A DNA stretch of 64,000 nucleotides from Dichetophora obliterata (GCA_963920525.1 OY986439.1:210231406-210295405), one strand, 5' to 3'; shown: positions 1 through 10,978, counted from the first letter of the stretch. Notes: generated by a model not told the origin, from the letters alone. Numbers and translations: made by a program.

Positions 1-509
1 ATTGAAATTGCCTTGAAATGAGACATTATCTTCATAAAGCTCATTTAGATGATCATATTTTTATTTTACAAAGAAAGTCTCGTGAATTTTATTCAGAAGA
101 CAATATTATTGGCCGCCAACTTTTTACAAACAACGGCAAACTTCAGAGAGTAGAAACTGTAAAGCTTATTGAGAACATAAGCCCTTCGGAGTTAGCATAA
201 AGCACCACGTAGGTCCAGTTCTTGATCCTTTGTGTCCAAAAATTTTAATGACACTCACAACACATTTGCTCAAATAGAAGGCTCGGTCAAAGTCTTTTCA
301 AGGTCTGAAATGGCCAATTCGTTTTTTCGTCATTACCGCTGTTTATAGTTATTAAATTTAAAAAGACAAATAACTACTTTAGAATAGTTATTAAATTTAA
401 AAAGAAAAATAACTACCTTAAAATAGTTTTATATCTCTTGTGTTTTTATTTTTGTACAATATTTTTTATATGCTTTGTTAGAAAAAAAAAATTCGTTTTG
501 CTTTATATC
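1..509. other. AT-rich intergenic DNA with one short unrecognised ORF (18-200)
   Basis: A 60-codon ATG-started frame lies at 18-200 on the plus strand. It is charged and lysine/glutamate-rich, and I recognise no domain, signal peptide or membrane segment in it. It could be a fragment of an old transposon ORF or chance. The rest is AT-rich non-coding sequence. Confidence 0.2.
345..425. repeat. ~38-bp tandem duplication
   Basis: The segment beginning AGTTATTAAATTTAAAAAG at 347 recurs at 385 with few differences. Two copies only. Confidence 0.7.
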
Positions 510-818
510 TTAACCCATTAACCGCGGCTCCCAAACGCTTACTACGATTTTTTTAAAATTGCATATGCTTTCTTATATTGTGTAACAAGACGTTACAATT
601 AGGCTTACGATAAATTATTGTAAGTATAGTTACTTACATATGCAGCATAGGTTAGGTAACTTTGACAACTTTGACAACAACAACGAGACCTACATAAATT
701 ACCAGCCACAACAACAAGACTCACAGTCTAGTAGCCATAAAACAGCCGCCAAACATTCTTTTCAAACGCCATACAACAGACGACTTATATAATTCCTAAG
801 TAGTTCTTTCTGAAAGCA

Positions 819-827
819 TATAAATAG
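819..827 (+). promoter_or_regulatory. TATA box of the solo LTR
   Basis: TATAAATAG lies about 240 bp into the LTR and about 720 bp upstream of its polyadenylation signal. Confidence 0.55.
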
Positions 828-879
828 ACACGACAAGACCAGCTAAGGTAGCATTTCTTTTTAGGTGAGCTCAAGCCTA

Positions 880-1160
880 GTAGCTACTGCCTCGGCTGAC
901 CGTGAGGTCTATCGTCCGGGGAGGGTGGCGAATGGTAATTTTTGGTTATTTTTAAGTGTAGTTAGTTATTTTTTTTATTATTTATTAATTTTTTTATTTT
1001 GTTTTCGAAAGCCACGTCGCTACCTCGGTTGACCGCAAGGTCTATCACAGGGGCTGCGACGCAGGCGCTCGCTACCACGTCATTAGAGCGTCGTCTATAG
1101 TAAGATTTTGTTGTTTCATGAAGCCACGTCACTACCGCGGTTGACCGCAAGGCCTATCAC
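880..1160 (+). repeat. Internal ~112-bp repeat inside the LTR
   Basis: A motif close to CGGTTGACCGCAAGG followed by YCTATC occurs near 892, 1026 and 1139. The last two copies belong to longer near-identical units starting GCCACGTC at 1011 and 1123. These GC-rich blocks contrast with the AT-rich surroundings. Confidence 0.7.
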
Positions 1161-1262
1161 CGGGACTGCGACGCAGGCACTCTGCTACACCACCACGGCG
1201 TCTACAGTTGACCTTCTACTCTATTATGTCGTATTAGAAATAACAGAAAATTCCTTTTTAGC

Positions 1263-1490
1263 AATTGCCAGCCGATTACCGAAGCGATAACCAACGGACT
1301 ACCAATTACCGAAGCGATTACCAACCGATTACCGATTATCGAAGCGATTACCTATCACCGAAGTGATTACCAACCGATTACCAAAGCGGTTACCAACTGA
1401 TTACCGATTACCAAAGCGATTACGAACTGATTACCGGCTTCTAAAGCAATTGCCAACTGATTGCGATTACCAACTGATTACTTAGCCCAC
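1263..1490 (+). repeat. Minisatellite of GATTACC/GAAGC units in the LTR
   Basis: A degenerate array of GATTACC, CGAAGCGATTACC and CAACYGATTACC units runs for about 230 bp, just upstream of the LTR polyadenylation signal. Confidence 0.75.
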
Positions 1491-1548
1491 TAGCAACTAA
1501 CTACCCGAAGCTACATAATTATGAAGTTATAATAAGGACAACGTATTC

Positions 1549-1554
1549 AATAAA
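1549..1554 (+). terminator. Polyadenylation signal AATAAA of the LTR
   Basis: Canonical AATAAA lies downstream of the LTR TATA box and 129 bp before the LTR end, which fits an R/U5 boundary. Confidence 0.5.
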
Positions 1555-2110
1555 GTAACTTTATGAATTACTGAAAACCCTGCATCTTTTATTTTCAAAA
1601 TAATTTGTGAGAGTTAGTGGACCTCTTCACAGGACCCTGGAGCGGATGAGTTTTACCTCCGCTTTTGATAAAACCACGTCACAATTGATCACATAAACTA
1701 CCACATCAAATTTCAACTTTGTATCTTTTACCGTAGTTTAGATATAGCTTGGGTATAAAAATACCCAACCGGCGTTAATGTGTTCTAAATGGGCACAAAT
1801 TCCTTTTGCAACATAGCACAGTTTTATATCAGGCATTTTCTATCAACAGCAGGTGTGTAGTAGGTTAATATGCTAAGAGAGATTTTACATTATGTTAAAA
1901 TATAAAATTTTTTACAAATGATAATTACACAAATTTCCTGATTTTTAAACTATACCACTTTTGACTTTGAAAATGTAGTAGTTAACGTAAAAATTTCATG
2001 ACACACTCTAAAAACAAAAATTAAACACTGCTACCAATCCTGAGATATGATCAATTCTGCAGAAGCATTTTCATGGGTAAAAAAATACCCAACCGCGGTT
2101 AATGAGTTAA

Positions 2111-3316
2111 AATATTTATGGAGTAAACCTAGTGATCTTTTAATAAGCTGAAAGTCTTATTATTTTAAGATTTCTAATGAGTTTTTTAAGAAAGGTCATC
2201 AAATTTATACTGCTAGTTATCCTTGCTATATTTATTGAAAAGAAAAGAACCTTAAAATAAAAAGTATAACTTCTTAATATTAAAATATTGATTAAGAAGC
2301 TTTTTTAAAGTTTATAATTTATTAATTATTTTAAAAATTATTATTTAAAATTTCAATTGTTTTCTTTTTTATTAATGTACATATTTGTTATTAAATTAGA
2401 AGAACTCCTTTAACTTTGAAAAGATTTCTTTTCGAATTTTTTTAAATTAAGTTTTCGCAAATTATTAAGAGAATTCTTCTTTAAGAAGATTTTCTTAATC
2501 AAGAAGCAAGTTTTCTTCATGTTTTCATTACAAAAGTTTTTCACTTATTTAAGAAAGATTTCTTCTTGATTTTAATAATGTTTGCGCAAACTTTTAACAA
2601 AATACTTCTTAATTTCATTAAAAAGGGTTTCTTGTTAATTTCTAAAGATTTCTTTGTGATTTAATTGAACAATTTTAAATTTAACTAAAATTTTTTCTTA
2701 TTTCTATTAAGAAGATTTTTTATTTATTTTTTTAAGATTTCTATTAAATTTTTCGCTTTTTTAAATTTTCTAAGACTTATAGTAAATTTTTCTCTCTTTG
2801 AAGTTTTCTAAGATTTATAGTAAATTTTATTAATAAGAAATTTTTCTGAATATTTCAACATTTCTATAGAATTTTATTAAGATTTTCCGCTTTAAATAAT
2901 ATAGGTTTTTTCTTGTCTAAAAATTTAAGATACATTTTCTTGAGTTTGTTCTAGTTTACAGGTTATTTGTCGCTGTGCTTAAAAATATATCACTTTAAAT
3001 TCATGTACATTTCAAATTTAGTTCAAACTAAAGTTAGTTATTAATAAATAATCTTTAAAGTAATTATTTAAAATTATTAGTTACTTTAGTAATTCTGCTT
3101 CTTGTTTTAGAAGATTTTATTCTTATTTTTAAAAATTTTTTTTAAATTTTTGTTAAGAAAATTTGCTCTATCTTCTAACAGAATTCTTCTTAATTTTATC
3201 AAGCAGGTGTCCTTTATCTTTTTACAGAAATCTTTTTAATTTATAAAGAAGTTATTCTTTTCTTAAATTAAGTTTTATTAATTATTATTAATTAATTAAA
3301 AAACGATAAGAATCTT
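2111..3316. other. AT-rich DNA with degenerate TTAAGAAG/CTTCTTAA motifs
   Basis: From about 2260 to 3260 short motifs such as CTTCTTAA, AAGAAGATTT and TTTCTTAA recur irregularly on both strands. They form a degenerate simple-sequence region. No coding frame. Confidence 0.4.
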
Positions 3317-3632
3317 AGTAAAATGAAAAATCTCTCAATTAAATCAAAAATATATATTTAAAAAATAAGAAAACACCTTATACAACTGAAATCAAGAATT
3401 AATTAATTAACTAATTACATTTATTTTATAATTAATTATTAAGTATAAAATTTAATACATAATTAATTAATCAGTTAATTCTTGATTTCAGTTTTGTAAG
3501 GTTTTTTCTAATTTATAAATAAATACCTAATTAATTAATTAATTAATTAATTCTTGATTTCAGTTTTATAAGGTGTTTTCTTATTTTTAAAATATATATT
3601 ATTGATTTAATTGAGAGGTTTTTCATTTTACT
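3317..3632. repeat. Foldback: ~92-bp inverted repeat with an extra partial copy
   Basis: The arm 3317-3410 is a near-perfect reverse complement of 3541-3632. Shared landmarks include AACACCTTATAC / ATAAGGTGTTTTC and TTGATTTCAG. A third partial copy of the right arm lies at about 3466-3520. The arms end in TTAATTAATT tracts. This may be the remains of a MITE; no target duplication was recognised. Confidence 0.8.
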
Positions 3633-5091
3633 AAAATTTCTCATTGTTTTTATTCAGACGATTTCAATTCTTATATTTCTAAGACTTTAATCGAGTTTTA
3701 ATAAAAACAAAAATTTCCTATTATTTTAGAGTACTTAGCGAATTTTATAAGGAATACATTTAAGCAAAAATACAAAGGGTTTCTCTATTTTTATTTCTGG
3801 GAAAAAATTTTAAGGAAATTCTCTTGACTTTGTTGTACATTACAGTGTATTTTTGGGTTTTCACCTAAAAATCATTTATATTTCGCATTCAACTTTTCAA
3901 AAATCAAATTCATACTTTTTGCTAATTTAAAAAAAAAAGCTGTGAGAGCTTTAACAGTATCAACAATATTTACTTCTGCTTTCAATATTGACGAATTTTT
4001 TTCATTATTTAATCATTGTCTTTATATATCTTCGTCATCATGACACTTCATTTTTAACTTCAGCACAGTGTGGCCAGATTTTTTACCTTTGTTTATCTAA
4101 CCAATTTGCATGAAACTCTTATTTAATTTAAACTGATGTCTAGAATTTTAATTGACTTTCGCCTTCAGCTTGACTCGAAAACTAGAAGAAAGTGAAACTA
4201 ATGCAAAATCTTTTTTTTCAACAGCATAAACATCAACAGCACAAGAACAAAACAAAAACACCAAAATTGCATTTTAATAAATCTACTTTGTCTATAAAGC
4301 ATACATAAGCAGATGTTAATTCAAATTGCATGCACGCTCAGAAACTTAGAAACTTAAATGACGAATTTTATGTTATTTTAAAAAGCATTGAAGATAATAA
4401 ATCAAGTTAAAAGTGAAAATCAGCTCCCTGTCTTGGTTACACCTTCGCCACCTTCTGTTCCGCAAACACGCACACACACACACACATACACATTTCTATA
4501 GTCGCCCAACTGGGCTTAGCTTTTACTTACCTAATTTGCGATGCAAGTCAGTTGAGTTGAAAACTTTTTGTTTTGATTTCACCCGCTTAAAAATCTCCTA
4601 ATAGTTTCATTCGAAGAAAGTTGAATGCGTACGATGCGTATGAGTCAGTTAAGCACTTAATTTTGTCAATAAAATATAACAGCAACATTTAATAAAACAA
4701 AGTAACTGTTTAAATTTTTTAACTTAGTATTCAGCGCAGTAATCGTCTTGAATGCTTAGAAAAAGAATCTTTTGTGGCATTGCTTAGGAAAGCAAATGGT
4801 TTTAATGTGCATAGCTGTGATACGTTGAGCTGAGCTGTGTTGCAATTTCTTGGGTTTTTTTGTTGTTGTTTGTAAATGAATCATATTTTTTTAAAAATAT
4901 TCATATATATACGAATGTGTTTTAAGGTTTTTTGTTTAATTTATAATTAATTTTTCCTTTAATTTAGCAGTAAAAAATTTAATTTCTTGGTTTTTGGTTT
5001 TTTTTAATATTTTCTACCCTAAGCTAAGGTTCTGATATGTCCAGGTCAGCCCTGGTATTGAAAAAATTTTTATCAAACTAAAATCATTAAC
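3633..5091. other. AT-rich intergenic stretch, no gene seen
   Basis: Apart from a CA microsatellite near 4470 I see only AT-rich non-coding DNA. The short frame at 4413-4601 is largely that microsatellite and is not supported as a gene. Confidence 0.4.
4467..4492. repeat. (CA)n microsatellite
   Basis: About ten CA dinucleotides, interrupted once by CG and once by TA. Confidence 0.9.
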
Positions 5092-5205
5092 ATGAAAAGT
5101 GAATGATGGCATATTTTAATTACAATATTGTTATTAATAATTCAATTTTTTTTTTAGAAATTTTAGCTTAATGTCAATAAAATTCATGAAGCAACAGGTT
5201 GCATC
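5092..5205. repeat. Dispersed repeat copy lacking the mariner found at 24.6 kb
   Basis: GGCATATTTTAATTACAATA here is repeated at about 24538, and CATGAAGCAACAGGTT (near 5187) is repeated at about 25912. At 24.5-25.9 kb these two flanks are separated by a complete mariner; here they are about 55 bp apart. Confidence 0.7.
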
Positions 5206-5849
5206 AACAACATAAACATGTTTTTAAATTATAAAAACTGATTTGAATCTGAAATAAAATTTTATCGATTTTTTATGATTTCTTTTTTGTGTTCGAAATG
5301 CCAGAAACAGGCACTTTGAGAATTTTTGGAAAATAATTCAAGTTTAAACAGCTATAATTTTTGTACCCGGTTTTTGGTTTTTGTAATTTTTTGCACAAAA
5401 TAGCTTATGCCAGAGTCACTGGTAATGTCATTTTTGTAAATTTAGCAGTTTTAGATTTTGGGGATTTTCTTCGCTAAAATACCCAAACTCGAAATTTACT
5501 AAAATTTCATAACTACCAAGTTATTCAACGTAATCACACAATTTTTGTAATTTTATTAAGTGTTGGGCTCTTGAGTTTTAAAAGTTCAGCAATCGGCACG
5601 AAACTTTTACATTTAAGTTTTATATCAAATTGAATATATTAAGCATATGACGTCAACAATTTGAGGTAACATTTCTTTTCAAACATATGGAGGCCACCTT
5701 AATATACATAAAGTACAAACAAAAATTGTACATGTTTTTTTTTCAATTGTTTTAGTTTTTGCGATACAGCTATATTATTAATATCGTTTTATATTATTGT
5801 ATTGTATTATTGTAGCGTATGAATTAATATGCAAATGATAAAAAAACAA
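5206..5849. other. AT-rich stretch, no gene seen
   Basis: Non-coding. The part near 5270-5345 (TGTGTTCGAAATGCCAGAAA) resembles sequence inside the hAT element near 13550, suggesting another dispersed repeat. Confidence 0.35.
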
Positions 5850-7460
5850 TATAAAAAGTGGTGCAGTCAGGGGACCCCCGTTTCAGTTCCTTACGCTTTT
5901 TCTTCAACTCAATTAAATCTGTATATTTTTCATTTTTTTTGTTTTTTTTTCCATTTATTTATTTTTTGCAGCGCAAATAGTACAAATGAATAATCAGATC
6001 AAAAAGTTCTAAGTAATATTTAAAAAAAAAATTGTATGTATTGTACATGAAAGTGGGCGGTTACCGTTGTCAGCGATGTTTGTTTCATGACCCAACAAGG
6101 CGTAGAGGATTAAACATTTTTAATGTTTCTCGTATGGAGCTTGAATTGATTGAAAAGTTGTATCGAAAACCGGACTTACTTAACAGTATAAAAAACACAA
6201 GAGTTACGCTAGGGTAAAAATGTGTTTTTAGGGTCCACCCTAGTGTCACCCTAGTGTTTTTTTATACTCTTAAGTAAGACCAGTTTTCGATCTAATTTTT
6301 TGTGTGTTTTAAAAGTTCACCCTAGTGGACCCTTAAAAACCAATTTTAAGGGTCCACCCTTGTGTCAAATTTTTTTTTAAATTACATCAGATTCGAAATC
6401 AGCGACCAGCGCATCTGCAAAAAGTATAAAAAACTAAATTTTTAGAGTTCACCCTAGGGTCCACCCTAGTGTTATTATACTCTTTTTTCCCTTTTTTTTC
6501 TTAAAAAAAGATCAAAGAACCAATTCATGTCCCTTTTACAAGATGTGCTATCTGCAAAGAGTATAAAAAACTACATTTTTAGGGTTCACCCTAGGGTCCA
6601 CCCTAGTGTTATTTATACTCTTACCCTTACTATAGGTAAGGCCAGTTTTCGATCGAACTTTTTGTGTGTTTTAAGGTTTCATCCTAGTGTAACCTTAAAA
6701 GCCAATTTTAAGGGTCCACTCTTGTGTCAAAAAATCTTTTTAAATTCTTACATCAGATTCGAAATCTACGACCAGTGCATCTGCAAAGACTATAAAAAAC
6801 TCTAGGGTGGACCCAAAAAGTGGTTTTTTATACTTTTTGCAGATGCGTTGTTCGCTGATTTCGAATCTGATGTAAATTTCAAAAATTTTTGACACAAGGG
6901 TGGACCCTTAAAATTGGCTTTTAAGGTTACACTAGGGTGAACCCTTAAAACACACAAAAAGTTCAATCGAAAACTGGTTAAGAGTATAAAAAACACTGGA
7001 GTAAACCCAAAAAGCGAAGTTTTTATACTCTTAAGTAAGACCAGTTTTCAATTGTCCAGTTTTCAATTTTTGTGTGTTTTAAGGGTTCACCCTAGTGTAA
7101 CCTTAAAAGCCAATTTTAAGGGTCCACCCTTGTATAAAAAAATCTTTTGAAATTCTTACATCAGATTTGAAATCTGCGACCAGCGCATCTACAAGGAGTA
7201 TGTAACAAAAACACATTTTTAGGGCTCACCCTAGTGTCATCAAAATTTTTAATTTTAGCATAAGATTTGAAATCAGTGACCGCTTATTACTGCCAGCACA
7301 TACACAAAGAGTATAAAGCAAAAAACAAACACACATTTCTAAGGTCCACTCTAGTGTCAAAAAATTTTTGAAATTCTTACATCAGATTCGAAGTCAGCGA
7401 CCAGCGCATCTGCAAATAGTATAAAACAAAACTCATTTTTAGGGTGCACCCTAGTGTAAA
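5850..7460. repeat. Cluster A of the GGGTCCACCCT tandem repeat family
   Basis: Repeated blocks contain the imperfect palindrome AGGGTCCACCCTAGTGT, then a T-rich spacer, TTCTTACATCAGATTCGAAA, a CAGCGACC segment and GCAAAGAGTATAAAAAAC. Units are about 110 bp and occur in both orientations; 6800-7000 is inverted relative to 6540-6790 and 7080-7200. A non-repetitive leader near 5860-5910 (GGGGACCCCCGTTTCAG) and 6050-6200 is shared with cluster B at 29.2-31.4 kb, so both are copies of one larger element. Short frames in this region are by-products of the repeats. Confidence 0.8.
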
Positions 7461-7887
7461 AAATTTCCAGTTGTAATTTTCCGCTATTTCATTTTGAACG
7501 TACCTGCCTTACGGAATGACCATCTCCGATTTTGGTGAAATTTTGTAGGAAAATAGTTTGACGCAATTTTTGGCGGAGTTACAGGGTACACAAAATTGCC
7601 AAAAATCGGCAAAAACGTCGAAAATCTATGTTTACGAAAACTCATATTTCACACACTTACTAGCCGAATGTAAAGTTTGAACTACCGTTGGAAAGGAAAT
7701 TAAAGGCAATTTAATCTGAAAATAGTTTTGTAAAATTTCAGCGGTTGCATCCATTTTGGTAAAGTTTTGGTAAAGTAGGGGCACGAGGAACACCATTTAA
7801 AAAAAATTTCTAAAAGATTGACCCCTTATACATTGGGCAAGACTTGAAAGCAAGTTTTTTTAGTACAATAAATACTATTTAATATTT
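7461..7887. other. Non-coding stretch, possibly a dispersed repeat
   Basis: Less AT-rich than its neighbours (for example GCCTTACGGAATGACCATC). No long frame and no inverted termini seen. Whether it repeats elsewhere cannot be told from this window. Confidence 0.3.
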
Positions 7888-8097
7888 GTATAATTAAAAT
7901 TTATAAAAAAATTTGGTTAAAATATAAAATTTAATTAAAAATTTAATATTTTGTTAATTTTAAATTTACAATTTTTAAAATTTGTGAATTATTTGTATAA
8001 GTAAAATTTATAAAAAATTTGGTTAAAATATAAAATTTTATTAAAAATTTAATATTTTGTAAATTTTAAATTTAAAATTTTTAAAATTGAAAAACAT
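7888..8097. repeat. 106-bp AT-rich tandem duplication
   Basis: ATTTGGTTAAAATATAAAA at 7911 recurs at 8017 with matching surroundings. A partial third copy (GTGAATTATTTGTATCAG) begins near 8246. Confidence 0.8.
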
Positions 8098-8848
8098 TAT
8101 TATCAACAAAAAACATAAAATATAGCTGAAAGCTAACAATAAAAAATTTAACAAAGCAAATTTTTCATTTTTTTATTTTTTTATTTTTTTTTATAATAAA
8201 AAGAAAAATAAGAAAAAATACACATTTAAATACAATTTATTTTTTGTGAATTATTTGTATCAGTAAAATTTATAAAAAAGTTTGTTTCTTTTCTAAAAAA
8301 AAATTATTTTGCAATGCAAGCCAGCTGTTACAACTTGCAAAATTTGTTTAAAAATTAAAAAAAAAAAATATTGTTTGAGAAATCTGACACATTAAAAACC
8401 CAAATTTGCCCTCGAGCGATGCAAATTTTTGCCTATTTTATATTTTATTCACAAGTTGGCTAAACGACAATTTTCTCAATCCACTGAATTTTATAGCGGT
8501 ATGAATAGCAAACCATTATTTTTGTTTATTTACTTAAAAAATTATCATAAATATTGTACTTTTTTCATTATCATCTTTCGGCATTACGCTTAGTATCTAA
8601 GCTTGTTTTTTATTTTAATTACTTGTCTGGTGAAATTAATTTAATAAGCCGCTTAATTTTTACAACACCAGCTATGTATTTTATATTCATATTTTTTTTA
8701 TTGTATTTTTATGCGCTATACACAGCGTTGCCCGCTGTGAGTGGGTGACAATTTGTCTGTCTAGTATTTTGATGAGATTTTCTTTTGAGCTTTGATTTTT
8801 TTTAACGTTTTTTTTTTTTTTTTTTAAATCAACTAACCATTTGTGGAA

Positions 8849-8903
8849 ATGAGTTTTTGTTGTATTATTCTTGTGCTGTTGCTGCACTTAAGTTCAATTA
8901 TCG
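8849..8903 (+). CDS. Candidate first coding exon of a secreted protein (weak)
   Basis: An ATG in good insect context (GGAAATGA) opens a frame reading MSFCCIILVLLLHLSSIIG. This is a short start, a hydrophobic core rich in I/L/V and small residues at the end, as in a signal peptide. It runs into a consensus splice donor, G|GTAAGT, at 8904. Exon length would be 55 nt (phase 1). A long T tract precedes the ATG. I cannot identify the second exon, a clear promoter or the gene. It is the only host-gene-like signal seen, but chance is a serious alternative in AT-rich DNA. Confidence 0.22.
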
Positions 8904-9484
8904 GTAAGTGGCGAGGCTTTCGCGAAGACCCGCATCATATTGCAATCACGTAATAGCGCAATAATTTTGTATATTTAATGCGTGTGAAAACATAATTAAA
9001 TTAATAGCTAATGTAAAAATGACACAATTTAAAATTTTTATGTTGGTGAAGATGATTGTAGTTTGATTCTTGCAAAAATTAACGCTTATGATTTAGCTAT
9101 GAAAATTTTGTAGTTGAACTTTATTTACATATTAACCAAACCTGGTTTCTAGTTATTCAAAAAAAGTGGAGCAATTATAAAAAAATCTTTCAGTTTTTTA
9201 TTTTAGGGTTTCGTTTTAATTTTAATTATTTTTATTTATAAAGGCGTTATTTAGTAACCGAAAATCTATTTTTTTTTTAGAAAAATTATTAAAAAACCAA
9301 TAAATTCAACAAATTTTAATTATTAATTTTATTAATTAATTTTTATTAATTATTAAAAAGTCTTTAATTGTTCAACTGTGATATTTGCAAGGAATGTTGA
9401 ACCCCCAACCACCAAAATTTTCCCAAATTATTTTTAATATAGATCTTTCGTTCCTCCTTCTCAAGGCTCCGCTAGGTTGACGGA
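8904..9484. other. AT-rich stretch; intron of the candidate exon or plain intergenic DNA
   Basis: No coding frame and no paired repeats recognised. Confidence 0.3.
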
Positions 9485-10470
9485 TTACAGAATTTCATCC
9501 AAACGGAGTTCTCTGTTGAATTTGAGTTTGTTTTTAGGTTCAAGAGATGAAATTTGCTCTAGACTGAGCTCATAGTTCCCCAGTACTAATTTACGCCTGC
9601 GAGGCACTGCTTGTAAGTAGTTTATAAGTAGGTGTCTGGTCTGGTTGCAACAGTTACTGTTGGTTTCTATGCCCAATTTCGTCAGGCGATATTAAAGTAT
9701 GCAGTGTCCTGTTAGAAACCCCGTTAGAAATCTAAGATTTGGTTTGCCTAAGCTTCTGCACAATTTTGCTCTCCGAGTGCTAAAATCTCTGAGGAGCAAT
9801 TTGGATTGTCTTAGCTTTGGGAGGCTTTTCCAAAGGTTTGAACGTTCATGCCCCTCCTCCCTTCTTAGTTCTTCGTTTATAGAATGTGTGCCCAATCCGC
9901 AGAATGGTTCTGGTCCTATAAATTGTGTGGCTGCACCCTGTCGAGCTAGACCATCGGCTTCTTCGTTACCCTGTATTCCTTTGTGTCCTGGGACCCAAAG
10001 TATAGTAATAGTGCTATTCTTGCCTAGTTCATTGAGTTTTATTAGGCATTCCCATGCTACTCTCGATGACATTTCACAAAAGACTAGTGCTTTAATTGCT
10101 GCTTGGCTGTTCGGCATCACAATTATATCCTGACCTTTGTATTTCCGGTCCAGGTTGAGTTGTGCACACAGCTGCATTACTAGGATTTCCGCTGGGAAGA
10201 TACTGGGTGTTGGCCCCATAGGTTCGTTCAGAGTGATTGGTTACTGGCCTGTACACCCCTGCGCCTACGTCTTCTAATGTTTTGGAGCCATCCGTGTGCC
10301 ATGATATGCTTTTCCTGATTTGCTATATTATCTCGCTGTCCCACTCTTTCTTGGTGCTAAGCTTAATATTGAAGTGCTTTTCGAAGTTGTATCTTTTCAC
10401 TATATCGCCTCTTGGTAGATCGATGTAAGGATGTGTATTACAATATCCTCCTTCTCTCTACTGCTGATAG
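9485..10470 (-). pseudogene. Decayed RNase H and C-terminal end of a non-LTR retrotransposon
   Basis: Reading the minus strand from about 10470 down, one frame carries NFEKHFNIKLSTKKEWDSEI, an in-frame TAG, then ISWHTDGSKTLEDVGAGVYR, the first RNase H aspartate motif (DGS). A frameshift near 10217 leads into 10219-9692, containing FPAEI, then PNSQAAIKAL where families normally have DSQAA (second catalytic D replaced by N), then WVPGHKGIQGNEEADGLARQ. After this come LTGFLTGHCIL and, past a stop, an RRRKLVLG...FNREL tail to 9485. This order is known from the C-terminus of RNase H-bearing non-LTR retrotransposons (I/R1/LOA-type). The stop, frameshift and lost catalytic residue make it a dead 5'-truncated copy. 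Confidence 0.85.
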
Positions 10471-10978
10471 TTTTACCTAAACCTGTACCCTCTTTAGCGA
10501 TGCATAGCAGAGTACGCTTTGCTACTCCCTCTACTTTACTTCTCCTTTAAAGGGAATTTCTGTGCCATCCATTCTTATAGTTCAGAGATTTGGCAGGCTT
10601 CTTTTGTTAGTAAAAGTTACTATAGAAGTTTTACCCCTGTAGTATTGCAACGGATAAATAATCTGATCGATGTGGCCACCTTACCCGAACCTTACCTATT
10701 CTAAATTTCAAATAAAATGTCTGCATTCCATTATTCAGTCTAAGTATTCAGATTTTTTTTTTTTCATTTATATTGTATGAGTCAAGCCTATTACATTATT
10801 AGTTCCTGGTTTTTTAGGGGAATGATAATATTGTATGTAATAGCACGTAATTGTGCATTTAATTAAGTGACTTCACATTAGTTGGTAAAAGTTCTGATTG
10901 AATATTGTACATAATAAGGATTTCTTTCTTTTTCTTTCAATTGAGCACAATGATTTGGAGAAAAATTAAATCGTTGTC
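10471..10978. other. Possible continuation of the non-LTR element, then AT-rich DNA
   Basis: Minus-strand fragments near 10480-10560 (VAKRTLLCIA) could be eroded reverse transcriptase C-terminal sequence, but alignment by eye is too weak to be sure. Nothing else recognised. Confidence 0.25.

Larger units (their letters stand above)
581..1683 (+). mobile_element. Solo LTR of an LTR retrotransposon (1103 bp)
   Basis: The block starts TGTAACAAGACGTTACA and ends GTCACA, and is flanked on both sides by the 4-bp duplication ATTG (577-580 and 1684-1687). It contains a TATA box (819-827) and a polyadenylation signal AATAAA (1549-1554) in the order expected of U3-R-U5. No gag or pol sequence follows, so it is a solo LTR left by LTR-LTR recombination. 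A 4-bp duplication is usual for Gypsy-type elements; the family is not identified. Transcription would run left to right. Confidence 0.8.
514..2106. mobile_element. TTAA-target (piggyBac-like) non-autonomous element, interrupted by a solo LTR
   Basis: The left end CCCATTAACCGCGG (514-527) pairs with the right end CCGCGGTTAATGAG (2093-2106), 13 of 14 bases in inverted orientation. TTAA flanks both ends (510-513 and 2107-2110). A TTAA target and CCC-starting termini are the known signature of the piggyBac superfamily. A degenerate subterminal copy of the right end lies near 1757-1785. No transposase frame is present. Without the inserted LTR (581-1683) the element would be only about 490 bp, so it is a MITE-sized derivative. 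Confidence 0.75.

Noticed and set aside
9699..10133. 144-codon plus-strand frame
   Set aside because: It lies antisense to the clear RNase H pseudogene and has no motif of its own.
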